Shown: positions 1 to 11,917 of the stretch, piece after piece | Position numbering within the stretch: position 1 is the first letter of the stretch | Layout: every line of letters begins with the position of its first letter | Assembly: GCA_003864495.1 (NCBI GenBank) | Contig: ML133499.1 | Coordinates: 1,984,001 to 2,048,000, forward strand | Direction: 5' to 3' | Length of the DNA: 64,000 nucleotides | From: Nemopilema nomurai | Lineage: Eukaryota > Cnidaria > Scyphozoa > Rhizostomeae > Rhizostomatidae | Notes under the pieces: generated by a model | What the model was told of the DNA's origin: nothing | What the model saw: the letters and a program-made list of their open reading frames with translations, nothing else | The model's database searches: none | Made by a program: the position numbers and the translations under genes

Positions 1-3000
1 TACATGCCAACCCAAAAATTAGGAACTTGTGAGTATTACAATAGTATCACGGTGAAGTTGGTGGCATATTCATAATTGCATTTTATAATGAACAACTTGC
101 AGTCGGAGAAAGGTTTCACTTTCTTACTTCCCATTTTCCAGTTGCAAAGGTTTCACTTTTTTAGATTCCCATTTTCTTTTATTTTGGCATGGAAGAAATA
201 TGTTTCGTTTTTATAACATGTGCTGTACATTTTGTCATTGAAGAGAATGTTGAATAGAAGGAAATTGTCCTTTGCATGAAATATTACCAGCCAGTACTAT
301 CATGAACTCGATTCCAAAATTAAGAGGTCCATCATTCCAAGATCGCTTGGTCCGGCAATCTTTTTGTGATTTAAACAACCTTTTACAACAAAATGTGTGA
401 TTTTTTACATTGCGATTCAATAAAAATTTTTCTAGATTTCGAGAAAGTGCTATCAAGCTTTTGCCTAAAACGCGATAGGAGAAATAAATTATGGATGACA
501 AACATATTGGAATACAATGGCTTCGTACGTAAATATTAAGAAATACAAATGTGACAAAAATTTTGCAGAATTATTGAAGACTTGCCAGATGGCGCAGATG
601 TTTTTAGACTAGAAGGTGCGTTGGAGAATTTGTTGCCATAGAACTGCGAAGAATACTGCCCAATGTTTCAATTATCGTCACAAAATAATTAACTAAAATA
701 GCAGAGAAAACGTTTGTCTTGTTGTTGATTTATGCTTAAAGCCTAAACTCACATTGAGAGAGTTTTCCATTTCGCATTTGAAGTGTCCCATTGTCACTGA
801 AATGTTAAAATTGTCCCGAAACAAGTAGACACGATTGCAATAAGTTTGTGAACGATACTTTGAATCGATATGTTTTAACATTTTAATTTTCCGAACGGAT
901 TCCAAACGGAATGGCCGAGATACTCCATTGTTACTAATCAGGAGGATCCATGACCAAGGAACGAAATTCACCTAGGACGTATAAAAGGCGTTGAATAACA
1001 TTGTTGAAAATTTTGAGTTCCAAGTCAAAGAATGAGTAAAATTATGGCCAGTTATGCAAATTTTGCAAACAAAAGATGACCCTTCGCCAGAACATTGTGC
1101 AAAAATGTTTAGTTATATAATTGCAAATTTCAAAGCTCTGTTGTGCTTGAGCCACAACTCTTTAAAACCCTAAGCCCTACAAAAAGAGAGCAGCCGTAAC
1201 TGCAAAACAATGACGACAAATTTCGTATTTTTAGGCATTCTAGGTCATCTTTCACCTTGGAGTTTTGGGCTCTGTTTACATTTTCATCCAAAATCACATT
1301 TCATATTGTCTGTTAATTTGGACTTTCCATAATAAGTTGCGAATCAAGACGCTGATTGGCCATTGAACAGCCAATCATGCTCTCTTCTTACAATCTTGTC
1401 ATGTTTTCGATCCGCAACTGCCAAGTTTCTCATTTCTAGCCAATTCTGATGTTTGCATACTATGTCGACTTATCAGACAAAAGAGTTCCTAATTATGCGC
1501 AACTTTGTTTTCGCTGTTTCTCGCAGTCATGAAGTTTTGCACCACAAAATACTTGTTCACCGCAAAATATCTCTATTGGTTTCTGTTCCAATGAAACCAC
1601 ATTTTCTTGGCCTTTGGCACTCCGTATTACCCGTCAGCTATACACGTCATAACCATCCATTGCCGATGATATATCCCAGACGTCTATTTACCCTATTGTT
1701 GCTATTTCCAAGGTTTGTCACTGACGTTCATCCAGTGAAAAATATCGATTCAATTGAAATTTCGTTTGGTAATTATTTCAAAAAATTTTCTAAATAATTT
1801 TTCATCTTCACCATACATCACGATGTTAGAAGCACATTGCTATGTAAGATGTATATTTTTCACTAGCAATTTGCTATTGGCTGCTATCCTAAGCGGCATC
1901 TACACAAGCAACGTTCATTGCCAATTTTCCTTGAAAGATTTCCTTGCCCGTGTAGATTACAAACACGATTTGTTTGACAATTTTTTCAAGACTGACATGG
2001 CTAGCCTCGGTTTTCTGACGCCATTTGCTTTTCGCACCAAGTTCTATTGCAAAAATGGCTCCCTTTTATCATTTTGCTTAGTTTTGCTTAGCTATTAAAC
2101 CTCATACCTCACATAGATTATTGGACTTATTTGAAGAAGGATTGTAGCGTCCAGGGGCTTCCTATGATTACAAATATTGTAGATGCAGGTCATTGCCAAA
2201 GATGGGCGTCTTTGGCACAGAATAGAGAAAGGGCAGAAGAAACACTCATTCTACGTGAGAACACTGATTAACCTGATGAGAGGTGAATAAAATGAACTTG
2301 GTTAATGAACTAACCTCGTTTTCAATTTGGCCTCCTTGCAAACCTTTGTTAACAGTAAAAGTGACCAATGTAGCTTCTGTCTCCACTTTTCTATGTTCGA
2401 AAGTGAATAGGGACGAGAGATAATTGGTACTTATTGTAAATGATTGATACAACATCATAGTATTTTCAACGTATCCTGCGGAAAAGCCCCTCCGCAGCTG
2501 GTAGGTAAGTAAATTTCTTCTTTATCAAACTTATCCAGGGCACCAAAGCGTTAAGAGAACTACAACTCTATTTCATTTACTTGCTATGGCCTCGACTGAG
2601 GACTGGAATCTAGTACTCAAGTTTAGAAATAGTTCTTTGAGGAATTTTTCGACCAGTTTTTGTTCAGCATCGTTATCGCACTGGCACTATCTGCACTATT
2701 AAAAGGTCGAATTGGGAGTTACCAGCCCTTATTGGATCTTTTTGCTGTGAAAACGTTGATCCAAGCAAGTTGCTTTTTAATCCGTTTAATCTAGTTGTGT
2801 GCATCCACCATACTATTTCATATCTGCGCCTCTTTTTGAAGATTTATTCCAGCCAATAGACGGCAGCCAACGATTCACAGGCAGAATGCTTATAAGAGAG
2901 CTCCGCAGCTCCCTGATAAGCCACGCAGGATACAAGCGATATCTTCCTATTCTCTTGCGCGAACATTGTTTGCTAATCCTAATCTCAATCAGCGACCTCC

Positions 3001-4060
3001 GTAAACAGAGCAAAACATTGTTTGTTGTTAATTTTACGACGGATCGAAGTGTTTTTGTCTCGTTGGATGCCACTTTCAGACACTTTAGTTCTCGCCTCTG
3101 GGCATTGTTTTGTCTGTGACAGTTCCTGATTGGATCTTCGCCATTTTTATGAACTTCTCTACACACTAATTACGTAGAATGGAAAAGCTTGCTATTCAGT
3201 AAGAATATATTACAATTTTAAAGAACTTCGGGAAAAATCTGAGCGAATTTTAAGGTTACATTATCCCACAAAATGACTCATGCGAGAAAGGACAGACGCT
3301 GAAGAAATTCCTGTCGCTTTACCCCTTCTGTGGAAAAAGATTGGCCCCTTGAAACTGCCTCCCCCCCAAATAAAATAGGAAGACTAGCCTCGGAAAGACA
3401 TATGTTAGCATTCGCTTGAAGGGAAGCTTGCTGAAAAAAAATATTTCCAGAATTACACAGGTGGATCATAATAATGTTTCTTACGAAAAATACGTTGAAT
3501 AACAAATTTAAGTGAGAAAAAGTGTCTAGCATACTATTAAATTGACGTGAAATGATTTTTTAGCAAACTGCTGGCTTGATTTATAAATGTATTATAACAA
3601 AACATTGGGCTACATAGAGCGGAGTTTCATTTAAAAGCAGAAACATACGCTACACAAAGTGACAATCTTCCACGGTCCGATATTAACTGTTTCCCCGAAT
3701 ATCAATACATAAAATTAGAAATTATTTTCTTAAAAGAAGCCGCTATAAATTTGCAATAAATACCTAAAGTTGATGTTTTAGGAGTGAAATGTCAGCAGAA
3801 AGTCACTTCTCGCCGAATGAAATACTGCCTTCAAAAAATCTGAGATGATTTTGAAACTGGTTTGGCCGAAAGGACTTGGAAAGACCTTGCAAATGCACAG
3901 CCGCGAGTGTGGGTGAGGCCGTCTAGCTAGAGGCCCAAGCCGCGCCGCAGCTTGCTGTCCGTCATGAGCCTAATTGGGTAAGCAGTTGGCTGACCAGACC
4001 TGTGGTGACGACGTTCAACTTCATTCTGTCACCCTGCGATCAAAGAGGCCCATTGCAGGC
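1..4060. other. No supported gene upstream of first exon 1a
   Basis: Several ORFs of 60-117 codons occur on both strands here (for example 1453-1797, 1754-2098 and 2799-3166). None has a recognisable domain, good start context or splice signals, and they overlap in several frames, as expected by chance. The stretch is AT-rich with GC rising at about 3900-3965, just before the first recognised coding exon. That richer patch could be promoter or 5' UTR of the aminopeptidase, but I see no clear TATA box. The only clear structure is the 32-bp imperfect palindrome at 2889-2920. Distal genes or noncoding RNA cannot be excluded. Confidence 0.5.
2889..2920. repeat. 32-bp imperfect palindrome
   Basis: The sequence reads nearly the same on both strands around a central GCTCCGCAGC-like core, so both strands encode the same short peptide string (RELRSSLIS) in overlapping ORFs. 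It could be a foldback remnant of a mobile element or chance. No flanking target duplication was seen. Confidence 0.45.
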
Positions 4061-4247
4061 ATGGTTAAGTATGAAGGCTCTAGCGAAAAGCTCGAATTTG
4101 GTAGCGCAGACGAAGGTTATGTGCCAAAAAGAAGATGGACCATCGTTGTAGGTTTATGTGCCATTTTCGCCTTGCTGGCGCTGATTTTCATAATCTTGTA
4201 CGCCAAGGAGACGAAAAAAGCAGCAGAGGTGGTTGGTAACACTGGAG
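4061..4247 (+). CDS. Alternative first coding exon (1a) of the M1 aminopeptidase
   Basis: The exon starts with ATG in good context (G at -3, G at +4) and encodes a short acidic cytoplasmic tail (residues 1-22), a basic KRRW stop-transfer motif (23-26) and one hydrophobic segment (about 27-47), followed by a Lys-rich start of a stalk. It ends at a GAG|GTAAGG donor after 62 codons plus one base (phase 1). The exon at 11918-12116 also ends in phase 1 and has the same tail-plus-anchor design. Either can join exon 2 at 14927 in frame, giving 978 or 982 residues. No catalytic exon lies between 4247 and 11918, so this is more likely an alternative promoter and first exon than a separate gene. The reading frame is open for 29 codons upstream of this ATG, so an upstream non-ATG extension is formally possible. 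It could instead be a leftover exon of a lost duplicate. Basis: frame and splice phase are seen; alternative use is inferred. Confidence 0.6.
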
Positions 4248-6239
4248 GTAAGGCGAACTGTTTTCCTATTCCCTAATTCTTTTCTTAGCTCTCAAGTTTT
4301 AGCATGAACTCTACGGGAACGTTTTGAAAGTTGGCAGTTGACCATCAAAAGATAGTACGCAACTTTTAATCCTACGTCACTCTTTCGAACGTTCTTTTCA
4401 GCTTCATCACGTGTGGAAGTGTACTTCTGTAAGTGAAAATGAATAAAGGTTTGAACATCATGCATTGATGAATCATAACCTGGGTTTATCAATAAATGTG
4501 TATTGTAATGCCATGATAAGCGCTTAATGCCATGTTGTGTGAAAAGATAAAAGAAAAGGAAGCTAGGAAGCTTTTCAATGCTTCCTGAATGATCTCCAAA
4601 TTCAGCTTCTGTTTAGTACTGTTTAGTATGCAGGAATATCTAAGTTTGTTCTAAATAACTGAATAACATCCAGCTCAATAAATTCTAGTCTCTAAATTGC
4701 TGTAAATACCATTGCAAATATGCTAATTATTGTGGAAAAGGCTTCGATAGCCACAGGGACAAGATCCCATAGCCAACGAACTGGAAGGTAAAGATTGGCA
4801 GGAATGCAAAATGGTCTTTATTTTGTTAAATAGAGGTCGTTAACTTCATGGAAGAATAATTTTCGGCATCGAAGTCAAAAGAAACATGTGCGTTGGTAAA
4901 GGCATTTCGTTTCGAGTTGCAAATTCTGGCAAGGTGGGTTTCAATGCTGCCCTTGTATTTGAGCAGTTGCCATAATGCTACCTGCTTATTATTTGACTTG
5001 TTTACAGAGTGGAACGGTTAGGCTAGAAATCGGTTGCATTGCATCACTTTATTGTGAGTCGCAACGGGAATGCAGCATCCGAGCTGGAAGCAAGGAGGAA
5101 GTTCCTAATGCGGTAATGACATTCGAAGGGCTTCCAAGGGTTTCGTGGCTCGACCAAAGACGAACTCGTGACGCAAATAATTAAAACTATCTTTATCAAA
5201 AAACATTGGAAGATGAGATGTGAACGTGTTGTTTGTGATATATGCAACGCCATACCATTTTTAGGGCCTACTTCCGGGGAGGGGCAACTTTGGGCAACAC
5301 AGGAACTGGACTTTTATGGTGTTTTTAACCAAACCAAAAAATGAATCGCCCAAGGACATCCGGGGAATGACAATGGCGGCCTGGGAATGTCACTAGCACA
5401 CAGGGTCATTCATTTCCAGGTCACCACATGGAACACACCGTTGACTTCCAACAAATACATGACGCCTCCACTTGTAAAATGGCCACCAAAAACCAGTGCT
5501 GTCTCCGCGTAAGATGGATATTGCTGATTTCCTTAAAGACGCTTTTCAACAGAATTTTAGACCCCTTGTTCTTTGGCAAGCTCACTTTATTAGCAGTACT
5601 GAGTGAGTTTCATTTTTGTCGCTAAACTAAATTGTCAACGGATCATTTTCCTATGACGAATGAATGAGTGGAGCATGTTGAATGCAAGTCCTAATACCCC
5701 ATTGATATTTCAATTGCTGATGAAACCACACTTAAGTAAGAAGCCTGAGGAAGAGTCAGGAAGCTAAATCTAATTGGCTGCTACATTTTTGATTGACATT
5801 TGATGCCGGAGTGGCATTTCGAGTTCCCCTGAGTCCTCTAAAGCCCCCAGTTTCCACTTAAACGAAAGCAGTCTAATCGGACTCCCCCTCGACCGCTTCC
5901 AGTTGAACTTTTTTGTTGATCGAATTCTATCGATAGCCGTGGAGGTGTTTCTAAACCAATGAGATCAGGTAAGTTATAGCAGGTCAGGAAGTGGACAGTC
6001 AATTCAGAACTCAATGTTTTCGACGCCACCAACTGTAATAGTTTCATATTTTTCCAGTGTCATTCTTAATTGCTTGTAAAAACATATGGTCATACAATTT
6101 CACTCCTCTGATCAACAAATGGTTTTCACCCTTCCCTTTTCGCTCTGAGTATAATTCTCTCATCAAAATCCTCTCATTTTCCTTCTTTTGATGTCGTCAT
6201 CTTTGCCGTCTTGTTGTCAAACCAATTCTGAAGACAACA

Positions 6240-6557
6240 GTAATGCTTTGTTTTAACGCCACCTCGAATAAAGGCCCCTCCCCCCATTCCAATTTTTTCA
6301 GTAAACGCCACCTCCATTAAACGCCCCATTGAATAGACGCCCCCGTGTAGAGCGGCGTCTATTTGAAACTCACAGACCGAAGCTGCACCTTCTTTTAACA
6401 CCATCGAGGAAGACAATGTTGATGATGAATTTCAACACGCCAAGTGTGGTCATCATTAGATGTTTTTAAACATATTGTCCAAGAAGAATTAAGCAGACGC
6501 CCTAATCTTTTAAACGCTTCCTATATACAAGAAACATTTAATAAGCGCCCCGGATGT
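6240..6557. repeat. Degenerate ACGCC-rich interspersed repeat
   Basis: Short phrases of the type TAAACGCC, GAATAGACGCC and AATAAGCGCCCC recur about eight times in roughly 300 bp. That looks like the eroded body of an interspersed element rather than unique sequence. The TIR element at 6559-6934 sits directly against its right side, so it may have inserted into this repeat. Ends and family are not determined. Confidence 0.35.
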
Positions 6558-6558
6558 A

Positions 6559-6934
6559 TACACGCATTTATTATAAGGAACCTACCTCAAAGCCTTATTC
6601 GTAGACCTCAAATCGTCAGATTTTTGTAGCAAAAGGTTCCTTAATTTCTCACTTTCGGTGTTTTGACTACAATAGGCCTTAACACTTAATAGAGAGAGAG
6701 ACGAGACAGCATATGCGGAAACTACTCAACGAAGCACTTGACACACGAGTAGCAAACAATCTATGCGAGTATTGGCTGCAAATGAATGGAACCGGCTTTT
6801 TAGTTCTTGTACAAACAATTTTCAAATCCAAAAGTTCCTAAGGGATTTCGCTTTGAGTAGTATAAGTCCTTTAAATATTTCGGCCTTCTACATGTAGGTT
6901 CCTTATAAAATGGTTCCTTATAAAAAAGCGTGTA
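6559..6934 (-). mobile_element. Short TIR element (MITE-like), copy 1
   Basis: This is a 376-bp element with terminal inverted repeats. The left end begins TACACGC and runs into TTATAAGGAACC; the right end is the inverse, with GGTTCCTTATAAAAAAGCG followed by TGTA. The subterminal GGTTCCTTATAA motif is doubled at the right end. There is no transposase ORF. A second copy with the same ends and a homologous interior lies in opposite orientation at 13447-13848. Shared interior landmarks include a run matching a CTCTCTCTATTAAGTGTTAAGG-type segment and a stretch ending in GCAGCCAATACTCGCATAGA. Size, TIRs and lack of coding capacity fit a nonautonomous DNA transposon. A flanking TA suggests a TA target, but this is not firm. 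Confidence 0.7.
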
Positions 6935-7109
6935 TCCAAAAAAATCAAATGATAACATTGAAAAATTGTTTTTTATCAAATTTTGCTGAAAATTTTCTGC
7001 GAAGTCAAGAAAGGTCCTGGGATCTAGCTGTACGGGAAGCGAACATTTTCGTAAACGCATCCTTATTTCGCCTGTGACAAAGTGACAATAGTTCCCAAAC
7101 GGTAACTGG

Positions 7110-7285
7110 CCTTAAGAGCCCCCTTTGAGAACCCACTTCAAAAGCCCACTTCAAAGGTCCTTTTTAAAGGTCAACTTCAAAGGTCCATTTTAAGGGTTCA
7201 CCTCAAAGGCCCACTTAAACGGTCCACTTCAAAGGCCTACTTTGAAGGTCAAATTCAATGGCCTAATGGAATGTCCAATTGAAAT
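7110..7285. repeat. Degenerate tandem repeat, TTCAAAGG-type
   Basis: Phrases such as CCACTTCAAAGGTCC and CTTCAAAGGCC recur about nine times at 15-20 bp spacing with many substitutions. It is an old minisatellite in the first intron or promoter region. No function is suggested by the sequence. Confidence 0.55.
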
Positions 7286-9168
7286 GTCAGATTCAAAAGC
7301 TTTGATATGAAGGGTTATGTATGAAATGTCTGTCGTGGCAAAAAGTATCGGAGAGAGTATTTAGCGACAAGAAAATATGCTCCTTTTGAGAAAAGGCGTC
7401 ACCTCTCATGACTTTACGACATAAATAACAACAACATTTTGGTTTGATTTTTAACATTTTTGCACCAGCATCTTCACAAAGCATTGGTATTCGAGCAAAA
7501 CCTCAATTTGTGGAGACAGAAAAGCGAGAAGAACCGAGAAATACTTTTGTTTAAAGATATATGATTGTCAAAGATTATGCTGGAAAAAAAAATTCGGGAG
7601 AATCGAAAAATTATTGAATCCCGCGGATGCAAAAGTCTTTCTTGGTTGAATGTGGCCAGAGATTCGTTGGTCGTCACGTGACTTTGCAATAGACATCATT
7701 AGGCCGATTACGTAAAATATGCCTGCATTTTTATACTGTATCAGTTGGAATCTTAACCACAGAAATTAGGACATTGGTTTGACCCAACAATTAACGTTGA
7801 TGATGGTTAGTAGCAGTAAAAGGTAGAACATGGAATGGGAATCGCTGATGAAGTCAAGGCTATTTGCCAAATTAAGGAATATCTGCCAATAGCGGGTGGT
7901 AAGTATTTCTGGGGGTGTAATTAGCGGGGGAGGGGGGTGGTTTGGGGGGGGGGGTTACATCCCACCACTTTTTGAAAATTGGCTGTAAATGCTATGGATG
8001 ATCCAATGGGAATCGTTATTCAAGATTGGCCTAAGTTGAAAACAAATCATCGAGTCGAGGCTGCGTACGCGTATCAAAGGTCGAGCGATTGAATAAGGCA
8101 GCCATATTGCGATGCTCGGACTCACTGAATTTATTGAAACGAGACAAAGCCTTGTCATGATGAAAGCCGCCAATTCAAAGAGTTTTCATGGATGAAGATG
8201 TATTAACAAATCGCGTAACATCTGTCTTTCGGACAAATTAGGCCCTCGGATCGAGCCAGGGTAGCAGAATCGCACAGCTTGAATTTTTCATTAAACGCTG
8301 TGGAGAAGCGCCTTGTGAATTGTAAGCAACGTTTGAGAAAACGTCTGTTTAGAGGCGTTTGAGGAAATTTCAACGTACGACTTGTTAGGACGATAAAGTG
8401 AAGACAGAATTGATAAAGTACAAGACAGTTGCCTTTTTTCATTTTGTTCTCGTTTTGTTCTCGTTTTGTTTTCGTTTTGATTTCGTTTGGTCGCCCTAGC
8501 CGCATTCGTCCATTGTGATCAATTTAGGCCTATAGCCTCCTGCTTTACACAGCTCTAAGCAAGCATTACCAGGTCAGATGCACGCATCTCTGGATCCCTG
8601 TTCCGCAAAGTTCGAGGATTCTGATAAAGCACAGTTTGGCACTGAAGAAAACTCATTATGATGATTATTAGTTTGGCTGGAAATTCGCATTGCTCAAACG
8701 GTTATTTGGGGAATCTTCATGAGAACCAGCCATCTTATACCACGAAAAGCCCAATATTTAGTGACATTGCAATAGTTTTAGTCTCTCCTTTTTAGCTTCA
8801 CTTTGCCAATAGCCTCGATTTCACATTTACTTGCCACTTAGTTGATGTACAGTATTTATTAGATTGTTTGGCCTAAATTGGACAAATGAAAAATAATGAC
8901 AGAAGCCAGCAAAAATTAGCAAAATATGAAAGTTTGTTTCTAAAGCAGACATGAGATAGGCTAATGTCTTGTTTATCTTTTAAAGTGATGGTTTTCTCCG
9001 ATTCGAGTTGGCGTTATCGATTTTGTATCTTGGCATCCACGGCTCTTTCTCAAAAATTAACATCCGAATTTAAATCCTGATCTTTAACTTAGTTTATGCT
9101 GAAAACTTCGTGTTGTTTGGACCCCGGTCGCCAGTTACTTTGTTTTGAATATTTAGATATTTCATGCG

Positions 9169-9370
9169 ATTCGACCGCAATTTGCGGCTGCAGTGAATTT
9201 CCATTGGAGCGTATAGGAAAAGCTAAATTTCTAGAATGGGTTAATTTGCAGCCTGACGGTCCAAACAATCAGAAATTTTCGGTACAGACTAATTTCAACA
9301 TGGAGATTCCATTTCTATGATCCACTTTTGCCTTATATGAAGATGAAAAATTGCTCGAATCCGAGAATTA
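9169..9370 (+). repeat. Dispersed repeat, copy 1
   Basis: This stretch shares an ordered series of blocks with 14041-14225, in the same orientation: a GCGGCTGCAGTGAA-like block, a CAGCCTGACGG block, a CAGACTAATTTCAACATG-like block, an ATGATCCACTTTTGCC-like block and ATCCGAGAATT. Spacing differs slightly, so the copies are diverged. No terminal repeats or ORF were found. Confidence 0.5.
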
Positions 9371-9540
9371 ACACATTGTGATACTGTTTCGAAAACACTA
9401 GACCCAGAATAAATGGAATGCCTTTCCGGATACTGTTTCTCAAGCTGTGTTGATTTTTTATGCAAATATCATTTCACTCTAAATTATGACTGCTTGTTTC
9501 TATGTACTACTACTTTGATTAATTGCCACAAAACAATTCA

Positions 9541-9593
9541 GAAACTTGAATACAGAAACTTGAATACAGAAACTTGAATATAGAAACTTGAAT
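9541..9593. repeat. 14-bp minisatellite
   Basis: About 3.8 copies of a GAAACTTGAATACA unit, with one A/T variant in the third copy. Confidence 0.85.
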
Positions 9594-10125
9594 TGAAAAG
9601 CCAGGACCCCCGCAATAAGTTTTAATGAGTAATTCTCATTTTCGTTGCGAATTATGCTGAAATAAGCAAGGGGGCACAGTTGCAAAAATGTATGCAAGAA
9701 CAAAACTACTTATTTCAAAAAGCAAGCTAAACGAAACGAATACATTTTTATGGACCAGATTATCGAAGTCTGGTGAAAAGGTGATCAAATACGTACTGTA
9801 TCAATTTCTGTTAGCATGGAATTGGTGCTGTTAAACTTGAAAGCATGCCTGATGTTTTGTTTTTTATTTCACTGACCAGTGCAAGGATCCCAGAGGCATT
9901 CCACAGATTCAAACTAGTTTGCATTTTCTGCGTTTTCAATCCTTGAAAGAAGGAATTGTCTTATAGTTTGGTCTCAGGTAATTCAATTAAAATTGAATGA
10001 AACTCATCCGCCACCAGGTTTTTTCAAAAATCTTCTTTTTGTCTTGCAGTATTCTTCAAACCCTTTATTGGCCATCAAATACAGAATATAAGCCGCTTTC
10101 CATCTTATTCCTTTCTACTGCACCA

Positions 10126-10180
10126 TTCACTCAAGCGCTATTCACTCAAGCGCTTTTCACTCAAGCGCTTTTCACTCAAC
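10126..10180. repeat. 15-bp minisatellite
   Basis: About 3.7 copies of TTCACTCAAGCGCTT, nearly perfect. Confidence 0.85.
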
Positions 10181-11917
10181 AGAAAGCTTGTTCATGCCAA
10201 AGAAAGTAGCACACAATCAGCCACTTAGAGCATTTGCGGTACATGCATCTCTAGGGGCAGTTTGAATTGTCACCAATGGACCCCATGCGGACCCACAGAC
10301 AGTAAGACACGAGAACCACACGAGGACCAATAGACTGCATTGGTGCGCTCATGAAAATATGAAAATGTCGAGCATTTCAAGGTCATAAATTTTACGACGA
10401 ACATTTGAATTCAAGCCTTTTTAGCTCTTGACCAACTTGAATAAGCAGAGCAGGTGGGCTAAAAGAACCATGAATAAAACTCAATAAAAGTGTTGCAGCG
10501 TAGTGTCAAAGAAATAGATTTTTAAGCAGAGTTTGTAATCAAAATCGTCTCCATGTGAAAATGTTCGCTAATTGCATCAGCTGCTGTCGCTAGAGGACTC
10601 CGCAAAATGACGTCATGTTGAGTCGTTGTTGTAGTTGTAGCTGTTGATGTTGTTTCTAGCCTTACCTCTGGCCTTACCTGCTTTGTGTGCGTCGATATAA
10701 TTAACGCTCTAGAAGTCGATGAAAATTACCTCAGCTTCTTCTGTCCTTTACATCAATCTGTGCAACCTGTTTCACCTTCTACCGCAGAAATAAATATTGG
10801 AATAATCCTGATCTCTCTCAATTCTAACAATTTCTGCTACAGACAACTTCGAAAGCAAACAAAATCAGAGAAACCTATCAACGAACCAACAGGCCTGGTA
10901 GACTGTCAGACAGGATTATAGCAACAAGCTTCCTTTATCTCTTTGATCCCGAGTTATATAACTACGACCTGTAAATGACACTGTGGAATATTTCTCAGAC
11001 GTCTGGCTTTCTGTTTTCAAGCAGAATCTTGATTTCATGCTGGTGCGGGGCAGCCTTAGAGTCGTACCCAAAAGAGTGCACTACAATTGGATGTATAATT
11101 CTTCCCCTAATTTCCTAGCATCCTCTCTTAAAATATCAAAGTCTGTCTTTGTATGTCGACTTTCAAGATTATCTTTTGGCTTGCACTATGACAGACCATA
11201 AACTTCGTCCTGGCATGCTTGTTACACAATCAAACTCAACGAGTTTTTTCAAAGCCAGAATTGTCAAAATTCAAAAATGCAAGCGAAAATCTTAAAATAA
11301 GGAGCATTTGGTCAAGCACTTTTAACGACTGCATGGTCAAATCCTCCCATCAGCTCTCTCGCAGCCTTTGGCAAGTTGTGTGATTCGTTCTTGGAAATAT
11401 ACAACAATAATTATTTTATTGATTGCAAATATCTTAACTATATAAACAGATCCAAACATTTTTATGTTTTGTGACAGTACTTTACGATTTTTGTATGAAC
11501 AACAAACCCTAGATTATTTTTTTCATTCAGTTTAATAGCTAAGCGAATCAATTTTGCAATTTAAACAAAAAGGCTGCAGCCAGGCAGTTGAAATCCAAAC
11601 TTTCTGCTTTCTATCTTAAGCCTTTGCCGCTCTTTACTTTCACCTTAAGCTAGATTCTTGTATAAACCCTGCCCTATTCTGCCAGTACTTTGGTTTGATA
11701 ATTTCATTTGTTGTCTGTGAGTCCATGATTCTTGGTTCCGTAAATTACTATCAGCAGCTCCAGTTGCATGCGCACCCACCTTCCGCGAATTCGTCTGTTC
11801 TTTTGTTACGAGGTTTTGTGTTGACATACCATCCAAATCAAAATGGGCGAGGTGTCAACAATGCAGATCATACATTAAAACATCAAACATACGCACGTGT
11901 TACCTGTTTATTTCGCC

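Larger units (their letters stand above)
4248..11917. other. Long intron or promoter stretch between the two first exons
   Basis: No coding exon is supported here. It holds a GC-rich ACGCC-type repeat (about 6240-6557), a TIR element (6559-6934), degenerate 18-bp-like repeats (about 7110-7285), one copy of a dispersed repeat (9169-9370), and short tandem repeats at 9541 and 10126. If transcription starts at exon 1a this is intron 1; for exon 1b its distal part is promoter. A TATAAA string lies at 11661-11666, about 250 bp upstream of the exon 1b ATG, but at this AT content it is weak evidence. Confidence 0.5.

Noticed and set aside
2799..3166. Two overlapping ORFs of 106 and 117 codons sharing a peptide string
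   Set aside because: The shared string is caused by the palindrome at 2889-2920; no domain or coding signal.
4061..4247. Separate duplicated aminopeptidase gene
   Set aside because: No M1 exons follow before 11918, so an alternative first exon explains it better.
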